Position numbers and translations under genes: made by a program
The notes under the pieces: model-generated
Seen by the model: only the letters and a program-made list of their open reading frames with translations
Database searches by the model: none
What the model was told of the DNA's origin: nothing
Assembly: GCA_946807835.1 (NCBI GenBank)
Contig: OX327683.1
Coordinates: 5,275,001-5,339,000 of the forward strand
Length of the DNA stretch: 64,000 bases
Reading direction: 5' to 3'
From: Ailanthus altissimus
Lineage: Eukaryota; Streptophyta; Magnoliopsida; Sapindales; Simaroubaceae
Part shown: one piece after another, positions 10,401 through 21,677 of the stretch
How the letters are laid out: every line of letters starts with the position of its first letter
Position numbering within the stretch: the stretch's first letter is position 1

Positions 10401-12158
10401 CATATACAGCTTAAGTTAGAACAATCATTTTGTTTTAGTGATCACATGTATGCGTGATGCATGAAATGTATTCTGCTTCTCTCAAATCCTTCACATCCAC
10501 TTGGTTAGACAACAAAACTGAAATGCACTTTCGGCTCAATTCTAAATTGATTGATTTGGCAAAGCCCAAAAATTCCCTAATTTTTTCTTCTATTTCAGCC
10601 CAACATAAAGTCCAAAAAAAAAGGATGCTTAGTTTTTTTTTGTAAGGGAGAAAAACATAAACTGAAGAAGTTATGCCTAAGAGGGAGGAGCACTAGAATT
10701 TGGAGGGATGGATTTAGGATGTTCTTCTAACGTTGAATTGAAGAATGGAGTTTATAACTTGTGAAAAAGAATTTTGTTGAGAGTTACTACAATAGTTTAA
10801 GGTGAAATGTTATCTCATAACCCAAAAGCCAGAGAATGTGAAGTTCTGAAAATGGGTTTTTGTAGAAAGAGAAACTAGGGAGAGGAATATGTTACTTTTG
10901 GCCATAAACCTGAATTTTACACACAAACTTCAGATTTTTCCTACTCTTAATCACTATTCGAGCCTTTGTTTCATGTTAAAAGAGAGTAATTTGACCACAA
11001 GGATATCGGTGCAACAATTTACAGTGGAAGACGAAAGTCGTATTATTTTCGCAATTGGAAGAGCTTCGATCATGAATCAACTCGAAATTATTGAGATTGA
11101 TCATGCACTTTGAAGTTCCTATACTGTGAGTGCGCTGTGCATATATATTTATATTACATATGCTGATTCTTATTTTCTCCTTTACTTTTAAGAAAATCTT
11201 ATTGAAGCAGAATGAAATGGTTTTTAACATAATAGAGTTTTCTTTAAAAACTTTTTTGACGCAAATTATTTTTTATGATCATATGTGAATTTTATTTTAT
11301 GTAGTATAAAAGAAAGTGAAATGTTTATATCTCATGTTTTTGTATCTTTAAAAATTTAATACCTTGAGTTATATTTGAATAGTATTAATATAATTATAAA
11401 TATGAGTGAAAAGGAGAAACAAAAAATATTTGATATATTAATTGTTAAAAACTTATCTTTAATATTAATATTTAACCTTCACTTATTAAGTTAAGATTTT
11501 GAGTTGAACAGTTAATTAATATGATATCAGAATTAAAATTTTGAATTCGAGAAATTTATTTAATTTAATTAAGAATGAAAGATTATTAAAAATTTATCTT
11601 TAATATGATTATTAGACTTTTATTTATCAATTTAAATTTTTAAATTAAGTAATAAATTAATATAAACATATTTTTTTTTATAAAAAGTAGATATTTTATA
11701 TGTTTACCTATATAATAAAAAGTTATTTTTAAACTACTAAATTACATCATTCCTCTTAAGATATAGAAATCGAGATTCAAGTTTTTGAAACTTTTTTATA
11801 CACATGCAAAAATTTTGAATTATATGTATTGGCGTTATGCTTTTTATGAGCGTGTTCTTTGCATGCATGCATAAGATGAAAATACGATCAATTAGTTACG
11901 TGTACGTACTTGTTCTGCTCAAGTAATTTTTTAGGTATAATAAATTTTTCTCATCGGGCATTAATTTAGTGAGAATTTTAGAAAATGATTTTTCTCGGCA
12001 TTTACGTACACGTAAGTGATCATCGATGGACTTACGCCTTTTTTGATCAGTCAGTGGACTTTAAGCTTAAGTTAAACAATGTTGTTGTGAAGTCTTTCTT
12101 TTTGGCTTAGTGTACTTATATAGTTATGTTAATAAAATTCATCGTTGGAAAATAGGTC
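10401..12158. other. Non-coding; no gene seen
   Basis: Only short frames without recognisable domains. The AT-rich part near 11,430-11,660 carries the dispersed phrase TTTATCTTTAATATTAATATT seen elsewhere in the window. A pair of inverted ~13-mers built on TTACGTGTACGTA lies near 11,898 and 12,001. Confidence 0.4.
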
Positions 12159-12229
12159 GTAGACTTACAATACTCTTTTAGGTGTTATATCGCTTTGATA
12201 ACATGAACAAGAGAAAATGGTTCCTAGGC

Positions 12230-13779
12230 TAGGGATGATAAAATGTACTGCAGGAATGAAGCTATGTGAAGTCCTATTCTGAATGGGGTAGGATATAATA
12301 ATTTTTGTGAAAATAAAGTGAAATATAAAAAAAAATTTATTCCGCAATTATTAATGGAACATGGATGAGATTAAACTTTTTTGCTCTATCTCTGTCCCAT
12401 TTTATACAAACATATTAAATGTAATTTTTAGTACATAATTATATAATTTATCAATTTTTTTATTTTATAATATGAATTAACTAGGTTACTAAGAAATATT
12501 TTAATAATATAATTTTATTAATAAAAATTAGAAATATTTAATAAAGAATATAAAATCTAGTATTAAAAATTTTTATTTTTGAGTTGAGTTGTTAACTATC
12601 ATTAATTTTATTCTCTTAGACTTTTATCCAACTTGCTCTCACATTTCGAGAAAACAATTCAAAACTACAACAAAATTCATTTTGGTAGCATATGAATCTG
12701 TATTTAATACAAATGGTAGATTTGTAAGTCTTATTGTAGCAGATTACATCCAAAGACATTAAAAAATTTGATGTTCGCTCAATATTATTTATAAAAAAAT
12801 TAAAGGTATGACATATAATAATTCATTATTTGTAAAAAATTTAATATTTTATTTGATTTGATTTTAACCAACTAGTTCCTATATGATTTTTAATGAGAGA
12901 AGATGAAGTAATTAATAAGAATATCAATGATACTAGGCACTAGAACATTATGTTTTATTTTATTTTATTTATTATTTTCTTAAAAATTTATTTATTATTA
13001 ACATTATTTAATAATATTATCATATTATTCTAACCTGTTAGTTTGATTTTTTAAATCATAATATAGATTAATTTTATTGTAAATATAAATTAATATTTAA
13101 TATGAATAGAAATGGAGAATAAGGCGGGAATAGGGATGGGGATGGGGAAATCATTCCTTACATGGGATTCTTGATGTCGCATCAGTGAAATCCTATTCTC
13201 CGCTTTCGTTTCAGAATACAAGACAAACAAGTAGTCCAAGTAGATCCTTTTGAGGGGATGAGATTCAACCTTTGCATTTTTTCTTCGATTGGGTTTGAGC
13301 TAATGGGAGAAGTTCACTAAAGAATGTCTCTCAATAATAAAGAGTTCCTAGTGAAGAGGTGGCTGGGGTTAATCACCATTTCCTTCGCTTGCTCGTACCC
13401 TTGCTTGATCAAACACAAACACGCAATTGTACTTCTTTTTTTTCAATCGAAAAAGTAGGGAGGTCTAAACCACTTTGTCCACTGCTCTCACTTTTCCTTC
13501 GAACCCATTCGTTAATATGATATATGAACATTCGCATTTGGGTAGAGCCTTTTCATTTGTTTAGTGTACTCTTGTAAAGCAAGAATTACGGCTTAAAAGT
13601 AGACGGGAAATTCGAATACCAAACTGAACTGGACAACTAACCAATTCTATCTCGCATTCTCTTTTTCCCACCTCGCTAAATTTTTATGGAGAATAAGGTG
13701 GGGATGGGCCTTACAATAAAACCAGGGCGGGGTATGGGAAAGGCCTCCCCGCCCCCGCCTCGTCCCATTGCCATCCCTA
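12230..13779. mobile_element. Non-autonomous hAT-type element (1,550 bp)
   Basis: The left end is TAGGGATGATAAAATG. The right end, read on the minus strand, is TAGGGATGGCAATGGG, so the terminal inverted repeats share the first 8 bp. Flanks 12,222-12,229 (TCCTAGGC) and 13,780-13,787 (TCCTAGAC) form an 8-bp target duplication with one mismatch, as expected for hAT. The subterminal sequence is rich in GGGGATGGGGATGGGG and its complement, typical of this MITE-like group. There is no transposase. The right third contains a GC-richer segment that is probably foreign. Confidence 0.75.
13150..13685. other. GC-richer foreign-looking insert, possibly organellar
   Basis: This ~540-bp stretch has visibly higher GC than its surroundings. 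It is bracketed by direct copies of ATGGAGAATAAGGYGGG at 13,112-13,128 and 13,686-13,702. It has no stop-free frame of note and does not resemble the copia or hAT sequences around it. Its even composition suggests plant mitochondrial or other non-local DNA captured in the element. I cannot identify the source without a search. Confidence 0.35.
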
Positions 13780-13949
13780 TCCTAGACTTACAATATTTTT
13801 TTAGGTATTATGTTGCTTTGATAGTTGGGAAAGAGAAGTTAGAAGGGTTGTTATAAAGCTTATGGGAAATGTAATTTTTGCATTTTTTGGATGGATAAGG
13901 GTAATGAAACATAAGAGATTTTACTGAATTTTTGGGATAAATTTTTTAT

Positions 13950-14621
13950 TTGGAATAATATTAAGACTTTCACTAGAGAAGTAATCCAAGGTTTACCTCA
14001 AAATTTTTGAAAAATCCAAGTATGACCATTAACAACAAATTTAACTTTGAAGGCTTCAACCTTTTATCTAATCTTCTTTTTTCTTTTGTAGACCTACTTG
14101 CACTAATTGAGTTTTATAGCTTTAAGTGCTTCTATAAGTTCTTGGCCTAATTGGAGCACATGGATTCTGTTTTATATTTAATAGATGATGGCAACTATTT
14201 GAATCCATATTATTCACTACTCCGTAGATTTAGTGAGATCTAAATCACATTCCTCATGGAAAACCTAAAAAATTTCTCTTAAGAATGTGTATTTAATTGG
14301 CGAATTTGTTGTCCTCCCACTACAACAAAACTCTAGTGATTGTTTATAAGGAATAGAATCATTAGTGACTTGTATTCAATTTGATCTCATTGTATCATCA
14401 AGTTCAGTTTGTTTAGGCTTTGAGTTACCTAGCATTTCTTATAGCACAATTTTTCTTTTGGATTTGTAGTTCATCGTATAGTCCTTTTTCATGAAGAATC
14501 TAGTATTTGTGCTAACAAATACCTTCTTGTTAGGTTGACCATGAAAATATCCTACAAAACACCTTAGTATTTAGCTTATAACTTATCTTTCTTCCTTTGG
14601 CACAGATATTGCACATCTTTA
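13950..14621 (-). pseudogene. Copia pol remnant: integrase tail to RT start
   Basis: On the minus strand, from 14,615 down, the integrase C-terminal linker is recognisable (KKDKL, then PNKKVFVSTNTRFF near 14,520-14,480; family KVFVSTNARF). A degenerate linker follows, then the RT entry CKxVYKRKKK and VEAFKVKFVVNGHT near 14,090-14,010 (family VETFKARLVAKGYTQ). Reading continues from the integrase core at 15,515-16,200 on the other side of a nested LTR. Many stops are present. Confidence 0.75.
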
Positions 14622-15514
14622 TGTTGCAGATATTAACCTTAATACTAATCTCTCTTAAGAATCAACCTTTGCAATAATACTAATTAGTTAGAATTTCTTT
14701 GGCCTGTACTCCAAATAAACCCTAAGCCAATACATAAGACTTCATCACAAGCAAATAAGAATGAGAACAAGACCATCACAAAAATAAAACGATCACACAA
14801 TTAAGTTACATAGTTTGGCAACAAATGCCTTTGTCCTCGTGGATTATGGGATCCAAATCTCTCTTATTAATTCATAAAGAACACACATCACAAAAGATCT
14901 CTTTCTCTTTCTCTCTCTCTCAAGAGATTATCAAGGAATATAATGAATAAAGAGCTCTTAGAAAATCTATTAGTACTTCTTTCGTTTACTTAGTGCTCAA
15001 GGCTCTCTAACTCTCTACTCTCTCTTAGAGTTTTTCTTTAATATTTTTAAATACTTAATTAATTCTAAGTGGCTATAAAAGTTTATATAGTGTTTACAAA
15101 GTCTCTAAAAATCATATTTGTAGTTGAAATAAGAGTTTGCACATTATAAGAGTCCAAAACTGACTTTAGGATGCAATTCTATCTAATAATAAAGTTTTTC
15201 TAAATAGGCAACCCTACGATGTTCAAGGTCCATCGCTGAGGTAATAATTCGACTTTGGGCCAATGCTGCAGTATTTCAAAGCCATCACTTTAGCATTATG
15301 CTTCCTGAAATTATCGTCACAACGTTGAGTTTCCAACGCTGTGGCGTTCAGACATAACCAAGCACCCTCTTGTGATTTCACGTTTCTCATTAAATTTGGA
15401 TTCTAATTTTGACCCTTGCTTATCCATCCAACGTTTCATTGACTATATGCCAACCCATTCTTAATTTTCAACTCAAAATTATGTTAAATATAATTTTGAA
15501 TCACTACTCCAATA
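14622..15514 (-). mobile_element. Solo LTR nested in copia integrase (893 bp)
   Basis: The block begins TGTTGCAGATATTAACC on the plus strand, like the TGTTGAAGC edge of the LTRs of elements A and B. It carries the same ordered landmarks in minus orientation: a TTTGGCAAC...CCTCGTGGAT segment, repeated ATCACAAA/TCTCT runs, and a GC-richer GCTG-rich U3-like part near 15,200-15,350. CTTTA occurs on both sides (14,617-14,621 and 15,515-15,519), consistent with a 5-bp target duplication. The right edge ends AATA rather than CA, so decay or a 1-2 bp boundary error is possible. Confidence 0.6.
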
Positions 15515-16200
15515 CTTTAGATGTGAATAAATTGCGAATTAAATTTATAACTAGTTCACATTTTTAGAAGTGTCTTAAGAATTAACTTAGATGATATTAA
15601 ATTAAAGATGTAAACCGTTCTTTTGAAAACGTATCCCCAAAAGAATGCAAATAGAGTTAAAAACAAATAAATTAATTTAAATTTGTCTATGAGAGTTTCA
15701 TATTTTTTCTTTTCTATTACTGTACTTTGTTGTGGGAGTGTCTCATGTAATTAACTAGGATATCATCTCATAATCAAAAAGATAATTCTTGAATTTTCTA
15801 AAAAAATATTCACCACAATTAGATTGAAGTATTTCAATATTTTTTACTTGTTGTTTTTACACTTTCACATGCAACTCAATGAATTTATCAAAGGAATCAT
15901 GCTTATGGTACATCCGGTAAATGTGTACGCACCTTAAGAAATTATTGGTGAAAATATTGAAATACTCGTAATCATTATGAGCTTGGAGATTGAAAGGTCC
16001 ATGAATACCCGTATGCACTAATTCTAGAGGCTTTTAACTTTATTTAGTGAAGCAAAATGTATTTGAATCATTTTACCTTTCAAGTACGATTCAAAAACAG
16101 AAAGTTGAACCACTTCCAATGGCTTAAATGTCCATATTGAACAAGTCTTTCAATACTCTTAGTGGTCAATAGGACTTAAACTTAAATGCCATAAATAAAT
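15515..16200 (-). pseudogene. Copia integrase core remnant
   Basis: Minus-strand blocks in order: a degenerate pre-integrase ERLVQYGHLS near 16,140; integrase core HNDYEYFNIFTNN near 15,960; YRMYHKHDSFDKFIELHVKV near 15,890 (family YLMRHKSEAFDKFKEF); a GEYFLE block; LHETLPQQS near 15,725 (family TPQQNG); and LFAFFWGYVFKRTVYIFNL near 15,630 (family LPxSFWGYALETAAYLLN). The second catalytic Asp region is degraded. It stops at an HI motif at 15,520, where the nested LTR begins, and resumes beyond it. Confidence 0.8.
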
Positions 16201-16249
16201 TTTATTAACGATAGATACCTTTCTTTTGTTTATTAGATCGTTATACATA

Positions 16250-16430
16250 ATTCTTATATAAAATTTATATCTAAAATAATATGATATTTAAAATATTAAT
16301 TGTTAATTAATATTGTATAACTACTATATTAATAAGATATAAAAAGTTAATAACTATCTGATAAGTGGTAGTCACTGATTTATGATACATTATTTAGAGC
16401 ATAAATTTTATATCTCAACTATATATGTAT
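16250..16430 (-). mobile_element. MITE family M2, copy 1
   Basis: The reverse complement resembles 37,620-37,790: both run from a GATATAAATTTTATAT edge through a TAGTTATACAAYATTAA core. There is no coding sequence. Further probable copies lie at 40,727-40,880 and 59,440-59,560. Confidence 0.5.
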
Positions 16431-16440
16431 AGTATTACTT

Positions 16441-16630
16441 TTAAGAATAATGCTATGTTTCTCAAATATTATCTTAAAATTTATCTCTCAAATAATGTGT
16501 CAAGTAATTATTTTTGGTGAAATGGTATAAATGTTTGGTTTTAAAAATTACATTATTTTATCATCCAATTATTACTTGACACATTATTTTATAATAAAAT
16601 TTTAAAATAAAACTTGAAAAATATAGCATA
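16441..16630. mobile_element. MITE family M1, copy 1 (foldback)
   Basis: The arms AATAATGCTATGTTTCTCAA...AATAATGTGTCAAGTAATTA and their imperfect inverse (TAATTACTTGACACATTATTT... to ATAGCATACTT) cover ~75 bp each. Similar foldbacks occur at 36,232, 41,208, 45,971 and 60,511. Confidence 0.7.
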
Positions 16631-17520
16631 CTTGCCATTAATCAACTCATTATTGTGCATTGAATAGTACTTAACTACAAATAACTAAGTCATTATAAAA
16701 AGAGACCGAATAGCCATATTTATTTAAACGAGAAACTTAAATTAAATATATTCCAATACTTGGAACCTAAAAAAATCTATTAATTGTTAAGTCCAACTAT
16801 TATTGAATACTATAGTAACTACAATTAGTATTGGCAAAATGACTCGTGGGTATCTAAACTCGCTGGTTTTAATCTAACTGGGTTGCTATTCAGGTTAATT
16901 TTTTAAAAAGAATGAAAAGAAGGTGAGGGTAAATTTTTACCTGAATTATTTATGGATCCATATAGATATGTGTCATATAAATAGGCAAAATGAAATGATG
17001 AAGTGCAAAAGTGTATTGAAAACTATACAACATGATGAGAGAAACACAAGAATATAGGCTTAGAGTTTTGATCAAGTTACAAGGAGAATAATTGCACGTG
17101 CAATTATCAAACATGAGTACTCATTGAGTATAGTAAAGCATGAAGGATTTAGAGAGATATTAGTATCTCTTAATCCATGATGAAAGAACATGGCTCATAA
17201 TACAATTTAAAAAAAAAGAAATTATTAATTTGTATAACTTTGAAAAGGTAAAGAATATGAGTTTGTTGAAGGGTCTTCAAAATAAGGTTTCCATTACAAC
17301 GGATATATGGACAGTGGACGTACAAAACTAAGGGTATATAGTAGTCAATGCACACTTTCTTAATGATATTTGGGCTTTATAAAGTTGAGTTTTAAGGTGA
17401 TTGCTTAAGTTTTATTTACAATACAATAATATATTATTATTAAATGCTAATTATGAAAATATCTTATTCATTTTCGTTAATTATTATTGTAGGTTCATAC
17501 ATGTGCAACATTCATATTGC

Positions 17521-17738
17521 TAACTTATTGATGGCTTGTTTGGTGGAACTCAATATTGAGCACAAGGTATATTTAGACATTGTTGACAATTGTTCTGCAA
17601 ATGATCATATAGTTAGCAATTGGTAGGACAATTACTAACTTATTGATGACTTGTTTGGTGGAACTCAATATTGAGCACAAGGTATATTTAGACATTGTTG
17701 ACAATTGTTCTACAAATGATCATATGATTATTGTTTGT
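17521..17738 (+). repeat. 115-bp tandem duplication inside hAT pseudogene 1
   Basis: TAACTTATTGATG at 17,521 recurs at 17,636 and the following ~100 bp are nearly identical. The duplicated part encodes the block around VDNCSAND. Confidence 0.9.
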
Positions 17739-18607
17739 TAATGAAGATTAAAAAATCTAACTTGCTTATAGGTGAAAATTTATTTCATATACATTGTTGT
17801 GCCTGTATTTTAAATTTAATAATAAAGTAAGATTAGACATGGTTGGTGATATAATAATAAAATTCATGAAAGTATTGTTTTCTAGAATGCATCACCAAAA
17901 GGAAGGAAAAAAATTGATGATAATGCTATTCAAACAAGTATAACAAGTAATAGAAAATTAGTGCTTGATTGTTTAACTAGATAGAATTCTTGTAATCTCA
18001 TGCTTTCATTTGTATTGCATTTTAAGAATGCTTTTTGTTAATTACATCAACTTGATGCACAGTACACTGCTATGCCTAGTGACAGAGAGTGAAAATTGTT
18101 TAGTGAATTAGAATAAAATTTAAATTTATTTTATGATCTTACTTATTTATTTTTTGGTACAACATATCCTACATTAAACACATTCTTCTATCATGTTTGT
18201 GAAATTAGATTATCCTTAAATGTGATGGTCTTTATTGGATTGTAAACAAATTAGAAATATGGTTTTAAGTATGATACAAAAATTTTAAAAATATTGGAAA
18301 GATTTTCATAATTTGTTAGGTGTTGCTCTATATTGGACCTAAGGTATAAAATAAGATTAGTTGAATACTACTTTCTCATGCTTTATAATATACACTCTCC
18401 TTATTATGTTATTCAAGTACATACCCTTTGTGAAAAGTTGATGAAAGAGTATCAATTGAAATTTTTTTCAAATGAGATTTCTTCCACTTAAAGTAGCTCA
18501 TCTTTAACTTATTTTGTTTTTATAGAGATAAGGTCTCCTCATAAGAAAAAAGTACAACATTTGTTTTTTTGTTATCAAGACTTTGTTAGAATAGGTAATA
18601 ATTTGAA

Positions 18608-19592
18608 GGGACAAGAACATTTTTGTCCCAAAAGTATAGACTAATACTCAATTTTATCCCAATTATTTCAGAATAGACAATTTTATCCTAGTCCGTTAGT
18701 CAATTTCTTTTAAATTTAACTTTAGAAGGGTAAAATTAAAATTCAACACAAATTTAAATTATACTGATAGAGAAAGATACGTGTTAATCTCTAATTAGAT
18801 AATAATAAAAATAAAAAGTAAACAAGACACGTAACATATTTTTATAGGGTTTTAATTTTAATATTTATTTTTAATAATTTAATAAAAATAAAAAATAACT
18901 TTATCACAGTCATTGGTGGTCAACGACAGTAGGTCGCCGACAACCGCTAGACTTCACTGATAAAAATGATTAACTTTTATATCATTAGACTCTATTTTTC
19001 ATGAGCTATACAATTATGGAGTCATTTTTTTATAAAAGAGGACAAGAAGATGGCAAACAATATGAAGAAGGGATGGCGGCCACTGCCGACCGCTATCAAA
19101 TTTGGGGGGGAAGGGGAGGGGGGTGACTTGCACTGCCCCCGCCGTTGAACAAATCGGCCGTGGCCATCTTTTTGTCTTATTTTGTCAAAAATGACTCCAC
19201 CATTATATAAATCATGAAAAATATGGTCTAATGATATAAAATTTCTTAATTTTATGACGTTCATCATTGTTAGAAAACAGCAGCCAGCAGCGGGTCACTA
19301 GAGATGTTATTTATTTATTTATAATTTATAAAATAAATTGTTAAACCTATCGTGGCGTGACGTATTTTTTTAAAAAAATAAAATATTTTATTTTTATTTA
19401 TATGCCACGTGTCCTCTCACTTAAATCATCATCTGCAACAAACTTACCAAACATGGGTAAAGACGTTATTGTGCTGCTAAAAGTGATTTTTTTGTCCAAA
19501 TTAACGAAAATTGACTAACAAACTAGAATAAAACTGTCCATTTTAAAACAATTAGGATAGCCAAAACACTTGAGACAAAATGTCATTCTCCC
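18608..19592. mobile_element. Mutator-type (MULE) non-autonomous foldback element, 985 bp
   Basis: The 9-bp target duplication TAATTTGAA is perfect (18,599-18,607 and 19,593-19,601), which is diagnostic for Mutator-like elements. Ends are GGGACAAGAACATTTTTGTC and, inverted, GGGAGAATGACATTTTGTC. The inverted repeats extend imperfectly about 100 bp through CCTAGTCCGTTAGTCAATTT. There is no transposase. It contains an inner foldback at 18,962-19,255 with a G-rich centre (GGGGGGGAAGGGGAGGGGGG near 19,103). Confidence 0.9.
18962..19255. repeat. Inner foldback within the MULE
   Basis: 18,962-19,051 and 19,164-19,255 are imperfect inverse copies sharing TTTTATATCATTAGAC, TTTTTCATGA and GAGTCATTTTT. 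The ~110-bp loop is unusually GC-rich. An 81-codon minus frame crosses it (19,022-19,267) but matches nothing I know and is probably a by-product. Confidence 0.8.
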
Positions 19593-19840
19593 TAATTTGA
19601 ATGATAAGATAGAATTGGAGACCTATTTAAATAAAAATGTATTAATATCTGGGGAGGGTTTTGTTGTTTTGAGTTACTAAAAAGTAAATTCATGCAAATA
19701 TCTTATATTAGGTCGTATGGTTAGAGACATCTTAGAAATTTCAATTACCACAATCGCTTTTGAATTAATATTTAGTGCTAGTGGTACAATTCTTACTCCA
19801 CATTATAATAGCCTTTATCTAATCATAATCAAAGTTTGGA

Positions 19841-20287
19841 TATGTTGTCAAAGTTAACTACGTGATAAATCGTAAAGTTTTTTTAAATTATATTTTATTT
19901 ACTTTGTAGTGTTATTTTTCCTATCATTACTTTGTTGTTTATCTTATTTCTTTTCATTTTGAATTAGCTACTTATTTTATGATGAGAATTGACACATTAG
20001 CTAATGGTAAAAGGAAGATAAAAAATAAAAGTTGAATATTTTTATAGATATTATTAGTTTCTTATATTGAAACATATTTAATATTATTGAATATAATTTT
20101 TTGAATTTTTTATAATGTAAGGTTGTGAAAAAATTTGAAGAAAGATATTTGTTATATATTATAAAGATGTTATGTATTTTTATTTGATGTAATTTGGTAC
20201 ATTTGATAACTATATATATTTTAGTGTTTTTACATTGTTATGATTAATCAATTATTTTATATATTGTTTTTCTTTTTTGGGTAATGA
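19841..20287. other. AT-rich non-coding spacer
   Basis: Presumably the 3' non-coding end of hAT pseudogene 1. Its inverted terminal repeat was not located. Confidence 0.35.
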
Positions 20288-20292
20288 TTAAT

Positions 20293-20997
20293 TGTTGAAG
20301 CAGAAGCACACAAACAGGTAAAATTTTTCAAGCAAATAATAATGCAGAACAAGTTATTAAGAAATAAAGAGAGAAATGGGTAGAAGAAGAACATACAAAG
20401 AATTACATGGTTCGGCAACTTACCCACGTCCACGGCGGATCAATATCACACTCTTCTTTATGAATCATAAGGCACTCACAAAGTATGCCTTTTACAAGAA
20501 AGATTACAAAGAAAGCCCTCTCTTACACTCTAGGGATTTTCTCTCACAAATAACCACAAAGATTGTTGATGATCACTAAGATTTTCAACCTATCACAAAG
20601 ATTTTCTTAATCATAAAGATCTTTGTTTTTTCAAAAAGATATATTTACAAGCCAATTAATAGCATTTATATAGGTTTTGGGACATCTTAGGTTTACCTTA
20701 TACGTGTAGGAGTCGTATTAAGAAGTCCTAAAGCAAGTGGGAGACGAAATAAGGAAAACTCAAAATAGAAAACTGATTCCCACGACCAACAGCGCGGCGC
20801 TCACTCTCATCGCCGTGGCACTGGTGCGCCCATCTGAGCACCGCGGCGCTCGTCGCCTGGCATCGCAGCGCTGGCGCCTGGTGCGTCCCTTTTTATTTTT
20901 CGCCTCCTTTCGCATCTGTCTTCGATCCTTGTATACCCTACGCATTTGGCTTGATCTCCAAATCATATTCCGATGATTTTTAATCAAAATGTTCACG
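20293..20997 (-). repeat. Element A 3' LTR
   Basis: On the coding strand it starts CGTGAACATTTTGATT (the canonical first base T has become C) and ends GCTTCAACA. It holds the CpG-rich island at about 20,790-20,885 and a TATATAAATGC-like box (plus-strand GCATTTATATAGG near 20,663). Confidence 0.9.
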
Positions 20998-21677
20998 AAA
21001 CCCCTCCTTGATTCAAAATCATCCATAAAGCAACTCGATCACTCATTTTCGCATCTTCAGTCACCCTCACAAAGTAATGACTCCGGTTTAGTCCTTGCAT
21101 AGGACGAACTTAACCGAGGATAGTGGCTTAGTCAACATATCAGCAGGGTTTTTAGATGACGCTATCTTTATTAGACTAACTTCACCACTTTGAACAATCA
21201 CTCAAATGTAATAGAGCCTCACATCAGTGTGTTTTGACTTCTCGTGGCACTGGTACGCCCGTTTGAGCGCCGCGACGCTCACGTTCTAGACTGGGCAATG
21301 CGGCCCTAGCGCCTGGTACGCCCCTTTTTGTTTTTCGCCTCCTTTTGCGTCTGTCTTCAATCCTTATGTACCCTACGCACTTGGCTTGATCTTCAAATTA
21401 TATCCTGATGATTTTCAATCAAAATGTCCACAAATCCCCTCCTTAATTCAAAATCATCCACAAAGCAACTAAATCTCTTATTTCTGCATCTTCGGTCACC
21501 CTCACAAAGTAGTGACTCCGGTTAAGTCCTTGCATAGGACGAACTTAACCGAGAGTAGTGGCTTAGTCAACATATCAATAGGGTTTTTAGATGACGCTAT
21601 CTTTGTTAGACTAACTTCACCACTTTGGACAATCTCTCGAATGTAATGGAGCCTTACATCAATGTGTTTCGACCTCT
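20814..21677 (-). repeat. ~430-bp tandem duplication across the LTR/internal border
   Basis: 20,814-21,242 and 21,243-21,677 are direct copies. Each runs from CGTGGCACTGGT in the LTR, through the LTR end and polypurine tract, into the RNase H end. The junction at 21,243-21,247 (CGTGG) is also the motif found at the internal breakpoint (21,678-21,682), so the duplication used about 5 bp of microhomology. It leaves an extra 190-bp LTR piece (21,243-21,432) between pol and the true 3' LTR. Confidence 0.9.

Larger units (their letters stand above)
16940..19840 (+). pseudogene. hAT (RICESLEEPER/Ac-like) transposase pseudogene 1
   Basis: Plus-strand blocks follow the hAT order. ARAIIKHEYSLSIVKHEGFRE is near 17,090-17,150. 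VSITTDIWT (family VSLTTDMWT) is near 17,290, then GYIVVNAHF. After a probable intron (about 17,410-17,491, ending TTGTAG), LVELNIEHKVYLDIVDNCSAND is near 17,545 (family DNASAND). ENLFHIHCCACILNLI is near 17,780 (family LFHVRCCAHILNLI), EWKLFSEL-like at 18,090, and LDLRYKIRLVEYYF near 18,335. A Mutator-type element interrupts at 18,608-19,592. The C-terminal hAT dimerisation region resumes with KIELETYL near 19,612, VRDILEIS near 19,722 and FSASGTIL near 19,775. Stops, frameshifts and a 115-bp tandem duplication make it inactive. Confidence 0.85.

Noticed and set aside
13600..13625. TTCGAATACC as a tRNA T-loop
   Set aside because: No acceptor stem or other arms can be drawn around it. No other tRNA gene was recognised in the window.
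19022..19267. 81-codon minus frame in the MULE as a captured gene
   Set aside because: It spans the inner foldback and G-run with biased composition and no recognised motif. It is kept only as a possibility to search.
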